Program-made: the position numbers and the translations under genes | Shown here: positions 26,696-35,677 of the stretch, in pieces | Numbering within the stretch: the first letter of the stretch is position 1 | How the letters are laid out: each line of letters opens with the position of its first letter | Notes under the pieces: model-generated | Database searches by the model: none | Told to the model about the DNA's origin: nothing | The model's input: the letters and a program-made list of their open reading frames with translations, nothing else | NCBI RefSeq assembly: GCF_040939125.1 | Contig: NZ_CP162495.1 | Location: forward strand, 2,418,001-2,482,000 | Source of the DNA: Clostridium sp. BJN0013 | Lineage (GTDB): Bacteria > Bacillota > Clostridia > Clostridiales > Clostridiaceae | Reading direction: 5' to 3' | Length of the DNA: 64,000 bases

Positions 26696-29335
26696 CTACT
26701 TAACTATTTTTCCCATAATCATACTGCATTTTCCTATTGCTTCTTCTAATTTATTTGGAAGTTTTCCACCAGCTTGAGCCATATCAGGTCTACCGCCTCC
26801 ACCTCCTCCAGTGATAGCTGCCACTTCTTTTATAATTTTACCACAATGAACTCCTTTTTCCACTGCATCTTTAGTTGCCATAGCTACTAAGTTCACTTTC
26901 CCTTCTATGCTACTCCCTAGTAAAACCATGGAATTTTGTGACTTGCTTCTAATTTTATCTGCCAATTCTCTAAGTGCATTTCCATCTACATCCTTTAATA
27001 CTCCTGTAAACAGATTTATACCTTTCACAATCTTAACACTATTTAAAATACTATCTTCTGCACTACCCGCTAATTTTATTTTCAACTCTTCCAGTTCTTT
27101 TTTCACTTCTCTCAACTCATTAAATTGTAAATCTAATTTATGAACAATTTCTTTTTCAGAGCATTTAAATTTATTTGTTATTTCTTTTAGCATATCACTT
27201 TTTGAATATAAATATTCAACTGCTTCTCTTCCAGTAACAGCTTCTATTCTCCTTATGCCTGCAGCTATTCCCGATTCTGAGACTATTTTAAACATACCTA
27301 TTTCTCCAGAATTACTTACATGAGTACCTCCGCAAAGTTCCCTGCTGAAATCTCCTATTGAAACAACTCTTACCTCATCTGAGTATTTACTATCGAAAAT
27401 TGCTATTGCTCCACTTTTTTTTGCTTCTTCTAAACACATCAAAGTAGTATTCACGGCCTTTGCCTCTCTTATATTTTCATTTACTAAATCTTCAATTTTT
27501 CTTAGTTGTTTATCATTTAAGGCCTCAAAATGGTTAAAATCAAATCTTAATCTATGTTCATTCACATAGGAACCGGATTGATGTACATGTTCTCCCAAAA
27601 CCCTTCTTAAAGATTCTCCCAAAAGATGGGTGGAAGTATGATTTCTTCTTATATCATCTCTTCTATTTTTATCTACTTTTAATAAAACAGTATCTTCTAA
27701 ACTTACACTTCCTGAAAATACTTCAACAAAATGAAGTATTTTTCCTGCCACATTATTTTTGCAGTCTACTACTTTACCTTCAAAATTTTCATTGTATATA
27801 ATGCCTTTATCTCCTACCTGTCCTCCCATTTCTGCATAAAACGGCGTGTTCTCCACTAATATAACACCTTTTTCTCCCTGACCTAAAAGAGAAACAAACT
27901 CTCCTTCTTTTATCATAAGTTTAACCTTTGAAGTGGACTGCAGGCTATCATAACCTTGGAATACAGTATTTATGTGTAGAGGAATCTTATTTAACACAGT
28001 ATCTTCGGCTCCCATGTAATTGGTTTCTGCTCTAGCAGATCTTGCCATTTCTCTTTGATTCTGCATTTTTTTATTGAATTCTTTTAAATCTACATTCATA
28101 TTTTTTTCCTGCAGTATTTCTTCAGTAAGTTCAATAGGAAAACCATATGTATCATATAATTTAAAGGCCTTTTCTCCTTCAAGCAGCAAACTATTGCTAT
28201 TTTCCAATTCTTCTATAAATTCATTTAGAATCTTTATTCCACTATCTATTGTTTCATCAAATCTCTCTTCTTCCAATCTTATAATTTTTTTTATGTACTC
28301 TTCTCTCTCTTTCAATTTAGGGTAGCTCTCATAGGAATTATCTATAACAACACTGGAAAGTTTATATAAGAATCTATCATTTATACCCAGGGATTTACCA
28401 TGTTTTGCGGCTCTTCTTAAGAGCCTTCTAAGCACATATCCCCGTCCTTCATTGGATGGAAGTATACCGTCACTTATCATAAAAGTAATACTTCTTATAT
28501 GATCTGTTATTACTCTTATAGATATATCGTTATTTTTGTCTTCATTGTATTTTATTCCAAATATATTACATACTTCTTTTAGTATAGCATTTATAGTATC
28601 TACTTCAAATATACTATTTTCTCCCTGCATTATAGTTGCCATTCTCTCAAGTCCCATGCCTGTATCTATATTAGGATTTGAAAGTCTATTATAATTCCCA
28701 TGTTCATCTTTGTCAAATTGAGTAAAAACCAAATTCCAGAATTCAACTATTTTATCATTATCAGCTGCTTCTACAAATTCCTCTACATTATTTATTTTTT
28801 CCTGTACTCTATCATAATAAATCTCCGAACAAGGACCACAAGGACCTACTCCATGCTCCCAGAAATTATCTTCTTTCCCCAGTCTAAAAATCTTTGAAGG
28901 ATCCACATCTGTACTTTTTACCCATATATCATAAGCTTCATCATCATCTAAATATATTGTAACATATAATCTATCTTTAGGAAGTTTCAAAACTTCCGTA
29001 ATAAATTCCCAAGCCCATGGAATTGCTTCTTCTTTAAAATAATCTCCAAAGGAAAAATTTCCCAGCATCTCAAAAAAAGTACCGTGTCTTGAAGTCTTCC
29101 CCACATTTTCAATATCCCCAGTCCTTATACACTTTTGACAGGTAGCTACTCTTTTACTAGGTGGAACCTTAAGTCCTGTAAAATAAGGCTTAAGTGGAGC
29201 CATACCTGCATTTATCAAAAGCAAACTTTTATCATTTTGAGGAACTAGAGAAAAGCTGGGTAATCTTAAATGTGCTTTTTTTTCAAAAAAGTTTAAATAT
29301 ATTTCTCTAATTTGATTTAATCCTAATTTTTCCAC
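26696..29335 (-). CDS. alaS: Alanyl-tRNA synthetase
   Basis: Charges tRNA-Ala and edits mischarged Ser/Gly. GTG 29335 after GGAGAG gives 879 residues ([20 protein letters not shown]). The class II catalytic domain has [18 protein letters not shown] and [10 protein letters not shown]. The editing domain has the metal-binding HTSTHLLGE and CGGTHV. The C-terminal C-Ala domain ends with the glycine-rich [15 protein letters not shown]. The gene is preceded by a T-box leader and followed by ireB. Confidence 0.97.
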   Translation of the reverse strand: MEKLGLNQIREIYLNFFEKKAHLRLPSFSLVPQNDKSLLLINAGMAPLKPYFTGLKVPPSKRVATCQKCIRTGDIENVGKTSRHGTFFEMLGNFSFGDYFKEEAIPWAWEFITEVLKLPKDRLYVTIYLDDDEAYDIWVKSTDVDPSKIFRLGKEDNFWEHGVGPCGPCSEIYYDRVQEKINNVEEFVEAADNDKIVEFWNLVFTQFDKDEHGNYNRLSNPNIDTGMGLERMATIMQGENSIFEVDTINAILKEVCNIFGIKYNEDKNNDISIRVITDHIRSITFMISDGILPSNEGRGYVLRRLLRRAAKHGKSLGINDRFLYKLSSVVIDNSYESYPKLKEREEYIKKIIRLEEERFDETIDSGIKILNEFIEELENSNSLLLEGEKAFKLYDTYGFPIELTEEILQEKNMNVDLKEFNKKMQNQREMARSARAETNYMGAEDTVLNKIPLHINTVFQGYDSLQSTSKVKLMIKEGEFVSLLGQGEKGVILVENTPFYAEMGGQVGDKGIIYNENFEGKVVDCKNNVAGKILHFVEVFSGSVSLEDTVLLKVDKNRRDDIRRNHTSTHLLGESLRRVLGEHVHQSGSYVNEHRLRFDFNHFEALNDKQLRKIEDLVNENIREAKAVNTTLMCLEEAKKSGAIAIFDSKYSDEVRVVSIGDFSRELCGGTHVSNSGEIGMFKIVSESGIAAGIRRIEAVTGREAVEYLYSKSDMLKEITNKFKCSEKEIVHKLDLQFNELREVKKELEELKIKLAGSAEDSILNSVKIVKGINLFTGVLKDVDGNALRELADKIRSKSQNSMVLLGSSIEGKVNLVAMATKDAVEKGVHCGKIIKEVAAITGGGGGGRPDMAQAGGKLPNKLEEAIGKCSMIMGKIVK

Positions 29336-29390
29336 ATATATCTCTCCTTTTTTCACTAATATTATATATTTAATTAATAAATGATTTTTT

Positions 29391-29620
29391 AAAAATAAAA
29401 AGCTCCCATCCATAAAAGGGACGAAAGTTTTTTCGCGGTACCACCCTAATTATATAGATTTAAACCTATAAAATCCATATCTCTCAAACACCATAATAGG
29501 CTCCTAGACAGCCTTCAATAAACCTTATATCAGAAGCTTCACACCACCTGCTTCCTCTCTTTCATATAAGAGTATATTTACTTCTTCTATTCACTGCCAC
29601 ATATCCATTTATGGTACAAA
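29391..29620 (-). promoter_or_regulatory. T-box riboswitch leader of alaS
   Basis: Leader that senses uncharged tRNA-Ala. The invariant T-box AGGGTGGTACCGCG lies at 29434-29447. The terminator stem is CTTTCGTCC/GGATGGGAG (29403-29427, with wobble pairs), followed by a T run (29393-29402). Stem I covers about 29500-29610 with arms CTTATAT/ATATAAG. A GCT at 29510-29512 in the 3' side of stem I is the likely alanine specifier codon; a GCC nearby is the alternative. The start of the leader is approximate. Confidence 0.93.
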
Positions 29621-29719
29621 TTATAATTTAAATACACTTTTATGTCAACATCAGACTCTATATTAACCATAATAAATATATAAAAATTTACAACTATAAA
29701 CTATATAAGTAAGATATAT

Positions 29720-30382
29720 TCATTCCAGGTAAATTTCACCGGAACGCTCCACAAGCTGCCGGGTGGTCTGTGCATAGCTGGAGATTACCACCAGTGGCAT
29801 CTTCAGTTCGTGTGAAACGTTACCAAGAAATTCGATTTTCATACGGTTGAGACTTGCAAGTGCTTCCTTTTCCGTAGTTACTTTTTGCTCAATTTCCTTT
29901 GCTTCGGCTATCAGGAGGTTGTCCGTCAGAAACAGCGAAACTGCGCTAGCACAAAAACCATCATGGGAGCTTTCGGATACAAGTCCCCAAAAACATTGTT
30001 GTACATCAGAATATCGCTCACTGCTGCAAGGTAAAACACCGTAATTCCTTACAAAGCGGTGGCCTGCTCTTTGGTAGGGCAACGCATCTTCCAGAAAAGA
30101 CCCGCAACGGCACAGACTATGCAAACCACAAACAACGTCTGATAGAAGATTAGTACTGATGTGTAAAAAATCGAATCGCCAAAAAGCAAACACGCACCAC
30201 ACACCATACTCAGGTATTCCAGCATAAAAGACAAGTTCCCCGCCATAAAGGAAAAATGCATCCACACCTGACTTGGAATGCACACGTGCAGCGCCGTGGC
30301 AAGGCGGACTAGATATCTTCGTCTGCAATTGCAACAGATAGATGTAGAATAGCAGCACCGCTACAATTAGAATCATAGCCAA
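29720..30382 (-). pseudogene. Decayed sensor histidine kinase (7TM-type), foreign base composition
   Basis: Reads as pieces of one sensor kinase in different frames: hydrophobic helices (FSFMAGNLSFMLEYLSMVCG and LIFYQTLFVVCIVCAVAGLF) at about 30070-30285, and a YLAAVSDILMYNNVFGDLYP stretch near 30000 typical of 7TM-DISM receptors. A coiled segment and the phosphoacceptor box FLGNVSHELKMPLVV end near 29760, and the ATPase domain is missing. At least two frameshifts and loss of both ends make it non-functional. It is clearly more GC-rich than the genes on either side, so it was probably acquired. Confidence 0.75.
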
Positions 30383-30725
30383 TTTATGCTTTTGGAGTAT
30401 ATTCTGAAAGCAACATAAATTTGAATCCCTCTACATGACCCAGTACCAGCAAACGTGCAGCTAGGGGCAAAGTAAATTATTAATAGTCATTCTGAGTGTT
30501 TTCAATGTTACACAACTGACTTTTGTAACATTAACGTTCTTTATTTAGCAGTGATTTTATCTATTTTATATGAAAAGCTTAATTTGAATGCTACTTAATA
30601 TTAAGAAATTATTTTATTATGTAACATAATTTCTACTTTGACCCTGGTTACAGAGCTGCTGGTATCACCCCTGGTTATATTGTTTTTTAACCCTACTCAT
30701 TTACATTTCAATACAATCATTTCCT
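30383..30725. other. Intergenic stretch, no gene seen
   Basis: About 340 bases between the kinase remnant and the bioWF stop. No reading frame, repeat or convincing terminator was found. Confidence 0.4.
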
Positions 30726-32696
30726 TTATATTCCGACAATGGTATCTGTCATAAGTGCTGCTCTTTTATATCTGTTTACAATTGTCGCAATAACCTGGGC
30801 AGCACGTTTTAATTCATCCTTGTTGTGAGTTGACATCAAGGCTACACGAAGCCTTGCACACCCTTTCTTAACAGTTGGATAACGAATTGCCGAAATATAA
30901 TAACCTTGTTCGAATAATTCCTTGGATATCTCCATTGCAATTTTTTCATCACCTATAAGAATAGGAATAATAGCAGTCTTAGAATCAGCCTCAATTCCCG
31001 CTTCTCTTAAACGGCTGCAGAAATATTGAATATTTTCCTGTAATGCCTGTACTCTCTGTGGCTCATCCATGATTAATTCGATGGATTTTATTGAAGCTGC
31101 CATAACAGCTGGAGACAACGACGTTGAAAATATAAAGCTGCGAGATTTATTTTTTAGATATTCAATCAATTTTTGTTTTCCACAAACAAATCCCCCCTCG
31201 CTACCAATGGCCTTACTTAAGGTACCCATTATAATGTCGGGTTTTCGTGTCATATGAAAATATTCCATTGTTCCATGGCCACTCTCTCCAATTACTCCTG
31301 TGGCATGCGCTTCATCAATCATAGAAAATAGCCCATACTTATCTGCAATTTCTACCAATTGTGGCAAATTGACAATATCTCCATCCATGCTAAATACGGC
31401 ATCGCTTACTATTAAACCTTTACCACATAGATTTTGTTTGATTTTATTCTCTAAGTCATTCATATCATTATGACGATACACTACAATTTTTGCCTTACTT
31501 AAACGACATCCATCAATTATACTTGCATGATTCAACTCATCACTAAAAATAACATCATCTTTTGAATATAATGCAGAAATAATTCCTATATTTGCTGTAT
31601 ACCCAGTATTATAAACTAAAGCTGCCTCAGTTCCTTTAAATATTGCAATAAGCTTCTCTAATTGATTGTGTAAGTTTATCGTCCCCGTAGTTAGCCTGGA
31701 ACCACCAGAACCAACCCCATATTTCTCCATAGCTTTTAGTGCATAATTTTTTACCTGCGGATCATTAGACATATCCAAATAGTTGTTAGAGGCTAGCATA
31801 ATCATGTCTTTTCCTTCAAAAGTGATATGCGCACTTTGTGCCGACTTAATTTCATTCATAATTCGGTACAGATGATTATATTTTAAATTCTCCAATGTCT
31901 TATCTATAAAATGCCATTTATTTTTTGTACTTTCTTCTGTTTTATCTGGCTTATTTAATATAGAAGGTATATTTTTAACCAATACCTTCTGTTTCTCTAT
32001 ATAATCGATGCAATCTTGAACTTGGGAATGATCTCCTCTATAAAGAAAAATCCGTCCTCCGTCCTGACTTGCCATTCCCTTCAATTTGCTAATGCGCATG
32101 TATCCATTTTCCTTTGACGTCACATAACCTGTTACATAATCAGGATCATCAGAAATGCAGATTTCACCAATAATATTAGGGGCATGTGCCACCTTGGTAG
32201 CCAATATGATTGCTTCATTATAGTGATTCTTTATATCCTTTTTTTCTTGCATTGTAAAATTATATTCATCCATATAGGTAGCTCGAATCCCTCTATCTTT
32301 ATTAGGTTCCAATCTTTCTAATGTATCTACATTCAATAGCATGGCACCACTCATAGTATAAGTGTCCTTTAATTTCTCTAAAACAGCCGAAGCATTGGTA
32401 ATACCCATTTTTTCTAATATAGTTAATAACTTTTGAATACCCTCTTGGTAACTATCTACATTCACTGTAGTAACAGGTAATGCATCAAGAAATAAAATAT
32501 CTTCTTGATTTACTTTTTCAATTTTTATATTTATAAAATCTGCTTTGCTTTTTGAGTGATATAATGCTCTAGTTAATAAAGCTTCAGAATATATAGAAAG
32601 GCTGTCTTCTCTTGTTATTTTTTCTGCACCTGAAATATGTTTTTCTATTCCATCTTCACTTTTACTTGCTCTCATTTTTAAACTATATAAATCCAT
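30726..32696 (-). CDS. bioWF: BioWF fusion: pimeloyl-CoA synthetase plus 8-amino-7-oxononanoate synthase
   Basis: Two consecutive biotin-pathway enzymes in one 656-residue chain. Residues 1-245 are BioW (6-carboxyhexanoate-CoA ligase): YSLKMRAS, EKHISGAEKI and ICISDDPDYVTGYVTSKENG match the family. A charged linker covers about 246-262. Residues 263-656 are BioF, a PLP enzyme joining pimeloyl-CoA and alanine: NNYLDMSND, GSGGSRLTTGT, the DEAHATG site near 461, and the PLP lysine K495 in GTLSKAIGSEGG. ATG 32696 follows AGGTGA. Both halves look intact. bioA, bioD and bioB are not adjacent, so KAPA made here needs enzymes encoded elsewhere, or scavenging. Confidence 0.92.
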   Translation of the reverse strand: MDLYSLKMRASKSEDGIEKHISGAEKITREDSLSIYSEALLTRALYHSKSKADFINIKIEKVNQEDILFLDALPVTTVNVDSYQEGIQKLLTILEKMGITNASAVLEKLKDTYTMSGAMLLNVDTLERLEPNKDRGIRATYMDEYNFTMQEKKDIKNHYNEAIILATKVAHAPNIIGEICISDDPDYVTGYVTSKENGYMRISKLKGMASQDGGRIFLYRGDHSQVQDCIDYIEKQKVLVKNIPSILNKPDKTEESTKNKWHFIDKTLENLKYNHLYRIMNEIKSAQSAHITFEGKDMIMLASNNYLDMSNDPQVKNYALKAMEKYGVGSGGSRLTTGTINLHNQLEKLIAIFKGTEAALVYNTGYTANIGIISALYSKDDVIFSDELNHASIIDGCRLSKAKIVVYRHNDMNDLENKIKQNLCGKGLIVSDAVFSMDGDIVNLPQLVEIADKYGLFSMIDEAHATGVIGESGHGTMEYFHMTRKPDIIMGTLSKAIGSEGGFVCGKQKLIEYLKNKSRSFIFSTSLSPAVMAASIKSIELIMDEPQRVQALQENIQYFCSRLREAGIEADSKTAIIPILIGDEKIAMEISKELFEQGYYISAIRYPTVKKGCARLRVALMSTHNKDELKRAAQVIATIVNRYKRAALMTDTIVGI

Positions 32697-32777
32697 TCAA
32701 TTCACCTGATTTCTTAGCATTTAGACTTAAATATTTGATACTACAGTGGTAAACAACTATTTTTTAAGAATATAATT

Positions 32778-32831
32778 AGTATATATATGACCCGCTTATT
32801 TGTCAACATTTTAATACATATTAGTTTACAA
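32778..32831 (-). promoter_or_regulatory. bioWF promoter overlapped by a BirA-type biotin operator
   Basis: On the minus strand TTGACA (32801-32806), a 17-base spacer and TATACT (32778-32783) form a near-perfect sigma-A promoter about 75 bases before the bioWF start. The dyad GTTTACAA/TTGTCAAC (32824-32831 and 32800-32807, 16 bases between) matches the TTGTAAAC-spacer-GTTTACAA biotin operator of Firmicutes with one deviation. Its inner half covers the -35 box, so biotin-bound BirA would block polymerase. Confidence 0.75.
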
Positions 32832-32979
32832 TCCAATCAGGAGTATGAAAGAAAATAGCAAATTCAATGTGCGCCAAGTAAATGTGTTAATGGAGCAAAT
32901 TTCAAAAATATTCAAATTGGGGTCTTACGCATAGAGTCCCTTATAGTAAAGTATTTTATCATGTAATAGTAGACAAACC

Positions 32980-33040
32980 CCTCTCTAAAAATTTTAGAGA
33001 GGAGCGTTAACTTGTTTAGTGACCATCTCTTTAAAGAGAT
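32980..33040 (-). terminator. Two hairpins after the small peptide gene
   Basis: ATCTCTTTAAAGAGAT is a perfect palindrome at 33025-33040. CCTCTCTAAAA/TTTTAGAGAGG forms an 11-bp stem at 32980-33002. Both lie downstream of the peptide pseudogene on the minus strand. Neither has a clean T run, so they may be protective hairpins rather than terminators. Confidence 0.5.
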
Positions 33041-33052
33041 TTATGTCCATTT

Positions 33053-33168
33053 TTACCATGCAGCTATAGCATTAGCATTATTACCATATTTGTTTATTAA
33101 CCAAGCACCAGTACCAGCTATAGATGTAGCTGTAAATCCAAAAGTACCTGTAAAATCAAATTAATCAT
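33053..33168 (-). pseudogene. Small bacteriocin-like peptide gene with a one-base frameshift
   Basis: An ideal ribosome site AGGAGG (33175-33180) lies six bases before ATG 33168. The frame from that ATG stops after 16 codons. Restoring a single T in the fifth-codon region joins it to a second frame and gives a 38-residue peptide, MINFDFTGTFG at the start and NKYGNNANAIAAW at the end. It is rich in Gly, Ala and Thr with a small-residue hydrophobic core. The segment KYGxxAxxxAAW resembles the KYGxxAVxxAW signature of aureocin A53/lacticin Q leaderless bacteriocins, although here it is C-terminal. No immunity or export gene is adjacent. Confidence 0.5.
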
Positions 33169-33180
33169 AAAAATCCTCCT

Positions 33181-33616
33181 TTCAATTTATTTAATTAATA
33201 TTGAAAAACTTACATAATTAGTTTCGAAACTCACCATTAGATATTAGTACCTATACATAATATTACATAAAAGTTAATACCAAAATATTTAATATTTTAT
33301 GTTATTTATACAAGCCTACAATATTAAAAATATCACATATTTTATTCATATTCAACTATTACCATGTTATAAGTAATATTACAATACTTGAAATAATTAC
33401 ATATTTCTGCACGGAATTACAAAATAGAAGATTTTAGAAAGTTACTGGTTAGATTTGTAAAGTAAGATTCTTTCTATCTAGGGCTTATTAAGTTCGCGTG
33501 TGATTCTATTGCTTTTACAAAGATTAACGTTATTTAAGGATAAGCTCTTAGTAACAAACAATAAAAAAACTGAAAGTAGATTTAGAGTAGTTGAAGTTAC
33601 TAATTACCATTGTAAA
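33181..33616 (+). other. Intergenic stretch with an older transposase scrap
   Basis: Mostly featureless AT-rich sequence. At about 33563-33597 (plus strand) the bases encode KTESRFRVVEV, matching KTENRFRVV inside the IS4-type transposase that follows. This is a leftover of an earlier related copy lying outside the present element. Confidence 0.55.
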
Positions 33617-34895
33617 TGAAATAGCATCACGAGTGTTGATTATCCAAAATACGTAAATAAAAAGGTATGAAAATGAGGTCATCCTATGGTAATATTAATT
33701 TGCTGAGAAAAAATACTACTGTTTAGGAGAGTGACCTCATGAGAAATAATACCACTATATTTGATATATTTCAAACACTTTTAAAAAAAGAAGAAGTAAT
33801 TACAGTATGTGCGGTTTTAGGCTATAAGGATACATCAAGAAAATTCACAGTATATGATTTGTTTCAATTTTTTATAGCGACAGCAACTAATGAATACAAA
33901 AGTTTTAGAGCTGGTTCAGATTTTATGAATGAAGCTGGATTAAGAGCAGTTGATTATTCCACAATTTCGAAGAAAGCAGCAAATGTAGATTATAAAATAG
34001 CTAAGAAATTATTTGAGATTCTTATAACTAAATGCAATCGTTCAACTCGAAGAATACTTAAATTACCAAAAGATTTATTAGCAGTAGATTCCACTACTAT
34101 AACTGTTGGTGAAGGCAGATTGAAATAGGCAAAGTTCAAAGGTAATAAGTCAGGAATAAAGCTGCATGTGGCTCTTAATGTAAATACTTTAATGCCTCAA
34201 AAAGTCATTGAAACTACTGCAAACAAACATGATGGTCCAATAGGTGAAAAACTTATTAATACAGATTGTATCTTGGTAGAAGATAGAGCTTATGGGAAAC
34301 ATAAGAGATATGATATGTTTAAATCTATAAAACAAGCATTTGTCATAAGAATCAAAGACAATATAACTCTAAGTTATCCAAAAAACATAAAAAGTTTAAG
34401 AACTGAAAATTCTAATATAATCAAGGATGTTACTTGTTATCTTGGAGAAGGCTCTTCTAAAACTGAAAATAGATTTAGAGTTGTTCAATTTAGTGACTTC
34501 TATGGAAAATCCATAAGGGTATGTACTAACTTAATGGCCATTACACCTGAAAAAATTGCAGATATCTATAAAGAAAGATGGAAAGTTGAAAGCTTTTTTA
34601 GATTTATAAAGCAAAATTTGAATGTTAAAAGATTGTTTGGAACAAGTGAAAATGCAGTTTACAATCAACTTTTTATAGCTTTAATTGCGTATGTATTACT
34701 TCATTTTTCTTATGTTAATGTGTCTCAAAATTTGAAATTTGTTAAGTTATCATTTTGTGAGTTTGTTAGAAAACTTCTTAATTCTACACTTCAAGACGAA
34801 GTTCAAGTATGCATTGACTTATTATTTAAAAATATCAATAATTATCAAATTTGTTTATGGTGAAAAATGGTTAATCAACATGTGTGAAATAGCAT
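33617..34895 (+). mobile_element. IS4-type insertion sequence, copy 1, with 11-bp target duplication
   Basis: The element runs from 33628 to 34884 (about 1257 bases). The outer ends carry imperfect inverted repeats (CACGAGTGTTGATTATCCA at the left; CACATGTTGATTAACCA read inward from the right). TGAAATAGCAT is repeated exactly on both sides (33617-33627 and 34885-34895), as expected for the 10-13 base duplications made by the IS4 group. The element has landed beside a scrap of an older relative. Confidence 0.85.
33739..34863 (+). pseudogene. IS4-family transposase interrupted by an in-frame TAG
   Basis: DDE transposase of about 374 codons. The first part (33739-34125) has the first catalytic Asp in LLAVDSTTITV. 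The second continues in the same frame after TAG at 34126-34128 and has VEDRAYGK (second Asp) and the IS4-type YREK block, here YKERWKVESFFRFIKQ. The codon position suits Trp (TGG to TAG), so one point mutation probably inactivated it. A copy supplied elsewhere could still act on its ends. The ATG at 33739 begins MRNNTTIFDIFQ. Confidence 0.88.
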
Positions 34896-35087
34896 ATTAA
34901 TCCCCCATCTGAGATGGGGTGAACGAAATAAGCAGTAGCTTTGCATAGAGTAGAAAACCTCCAATAATATAATAATACTGGTTTCACAGACCGGGATTCT
35001 AAGCCTAAACCCTCGAAGTTTTGATTTGTAAATATATGTATTTTTATTTTGTTCATCTTGGGGTAGGGAGGAGACTGAGATACGTGT
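34896..35087 (-). pseudogene. Right end of an IS200/IS605-type TnpB element (remnant)
   Basis: The minus strand shows the end features common to TnpB-only elements in clostridia. A short frame has FEGLGLESRSVKPV, like the TnpB C-terminal tail, followed by a GC-richer block AGAATCCCGGTCTGTGAAACC and a compact hairpin CCCCATCT/AGATGGGG (34903-34919). This tail region encodes the guide-RNA scaffold in intact elements. The rest of tnpB is absent. The call rests on pattern memory of such ends, so it is tentative. Confidence 0.45.
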
Positions 35088-35088
35088 A

Positions 35089-35133
35089 AAAACCGGCAAC
35101 TTAATGGAATATGCTTACATAGTTACCGGTTTT
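35089..35133 (-). terminator. Terminator after the serine recombinase fragment
   Basis: AAAACCGGCAACT (35089-35101) pairs with AGTTACCGGTTTT (35121-35133) with one mismatch and a 19-base loop. The minus strand ends in five T residues. Confidence 0.75.
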
Positions 35134-35140
35134 ATATTTA

Positions 35141-35383
35141 TTAACTTGATTCATATTTTTTAACTCTTCTATAGAAAGTATTACTTTTCATAGAAAAAAG
35201 CTTCATAGCTTTTACTGCTGTTATTTTACCTTCTTTCCACTGAGTATAAGTAATTTTAAAATTTTCATCGATTAGTATCTTTGTTTCTGCGAAATTTGAT
35301 ACTTTTTTAGTAGCAACTTTGCTACCTTCTTCTTGCCTTTCTTTTATCCTTTTATGTTCATCTTCCGCCATATAACTTAACAA
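35141..35383 (-). pseudogene. C-terminal fragment of a serine recombinase (resolvase)
   Basis: 80 residues, MLSYMAEDEHKRIKERQEEG then ITAVKAMKLFSMKSNTFYRR. This equals the end of the catalytic domain's long helix (the usual E-x-x-x-I-K-E-R-Q-x-E-G) plus the C-terminal Hin-type helix-turn-helix of small resolvases. The N-terminal catalytic domain with the active serine is missing, and no matching frame lies upstream. It is a remnant of a transposon or plasmid resolvase. Confidence 0.75.
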
Positions 35384-35677
35384 TTAAAGTATTAGATTAG
35401 AAATTAAATTTTCTAAACCGTTCAAGCAGTAGATCTTATAATTATCTACCTCTTTTAAATGGAAAAATTGTAAAATCAATTAAATAAAGAGTTCCTATAC
35501 ATTTTCAGTTTTTAAATCATCAGCACTTTTTTATTTATAATAAGTTTATGACATTATTTATATAGTTTAAGATAATAGAAGTCATTTTACTGTTATATTT
35601 TTATATAGAGGTAGCGCCAACAGTTCCGACAAAACCCACTCTAAGAAATAAATTGGATGACTATTTTATAATTCACT
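35384..35677. other. Intergenic stretch before IS copy 2
   Basis: About 290 AT-rich bases; no gene or clear repeat was seen. Confidence 0.4.

Noticed and set aside
34871-35099. Two overlapping minus-strand frames as real small genes
   Set aside because: They lie in a transposon end with hairpins, have no ribosome sites, and look like a TnpB tail rather than whole proteins.
35141-35383. IS607-type recombinase paired with the nearby TnpB end
   Set aside because: IS607 recombinases have their DNA-binding domain at the N-terminus; this fragment has it at the C-terminus, as resolvases do.
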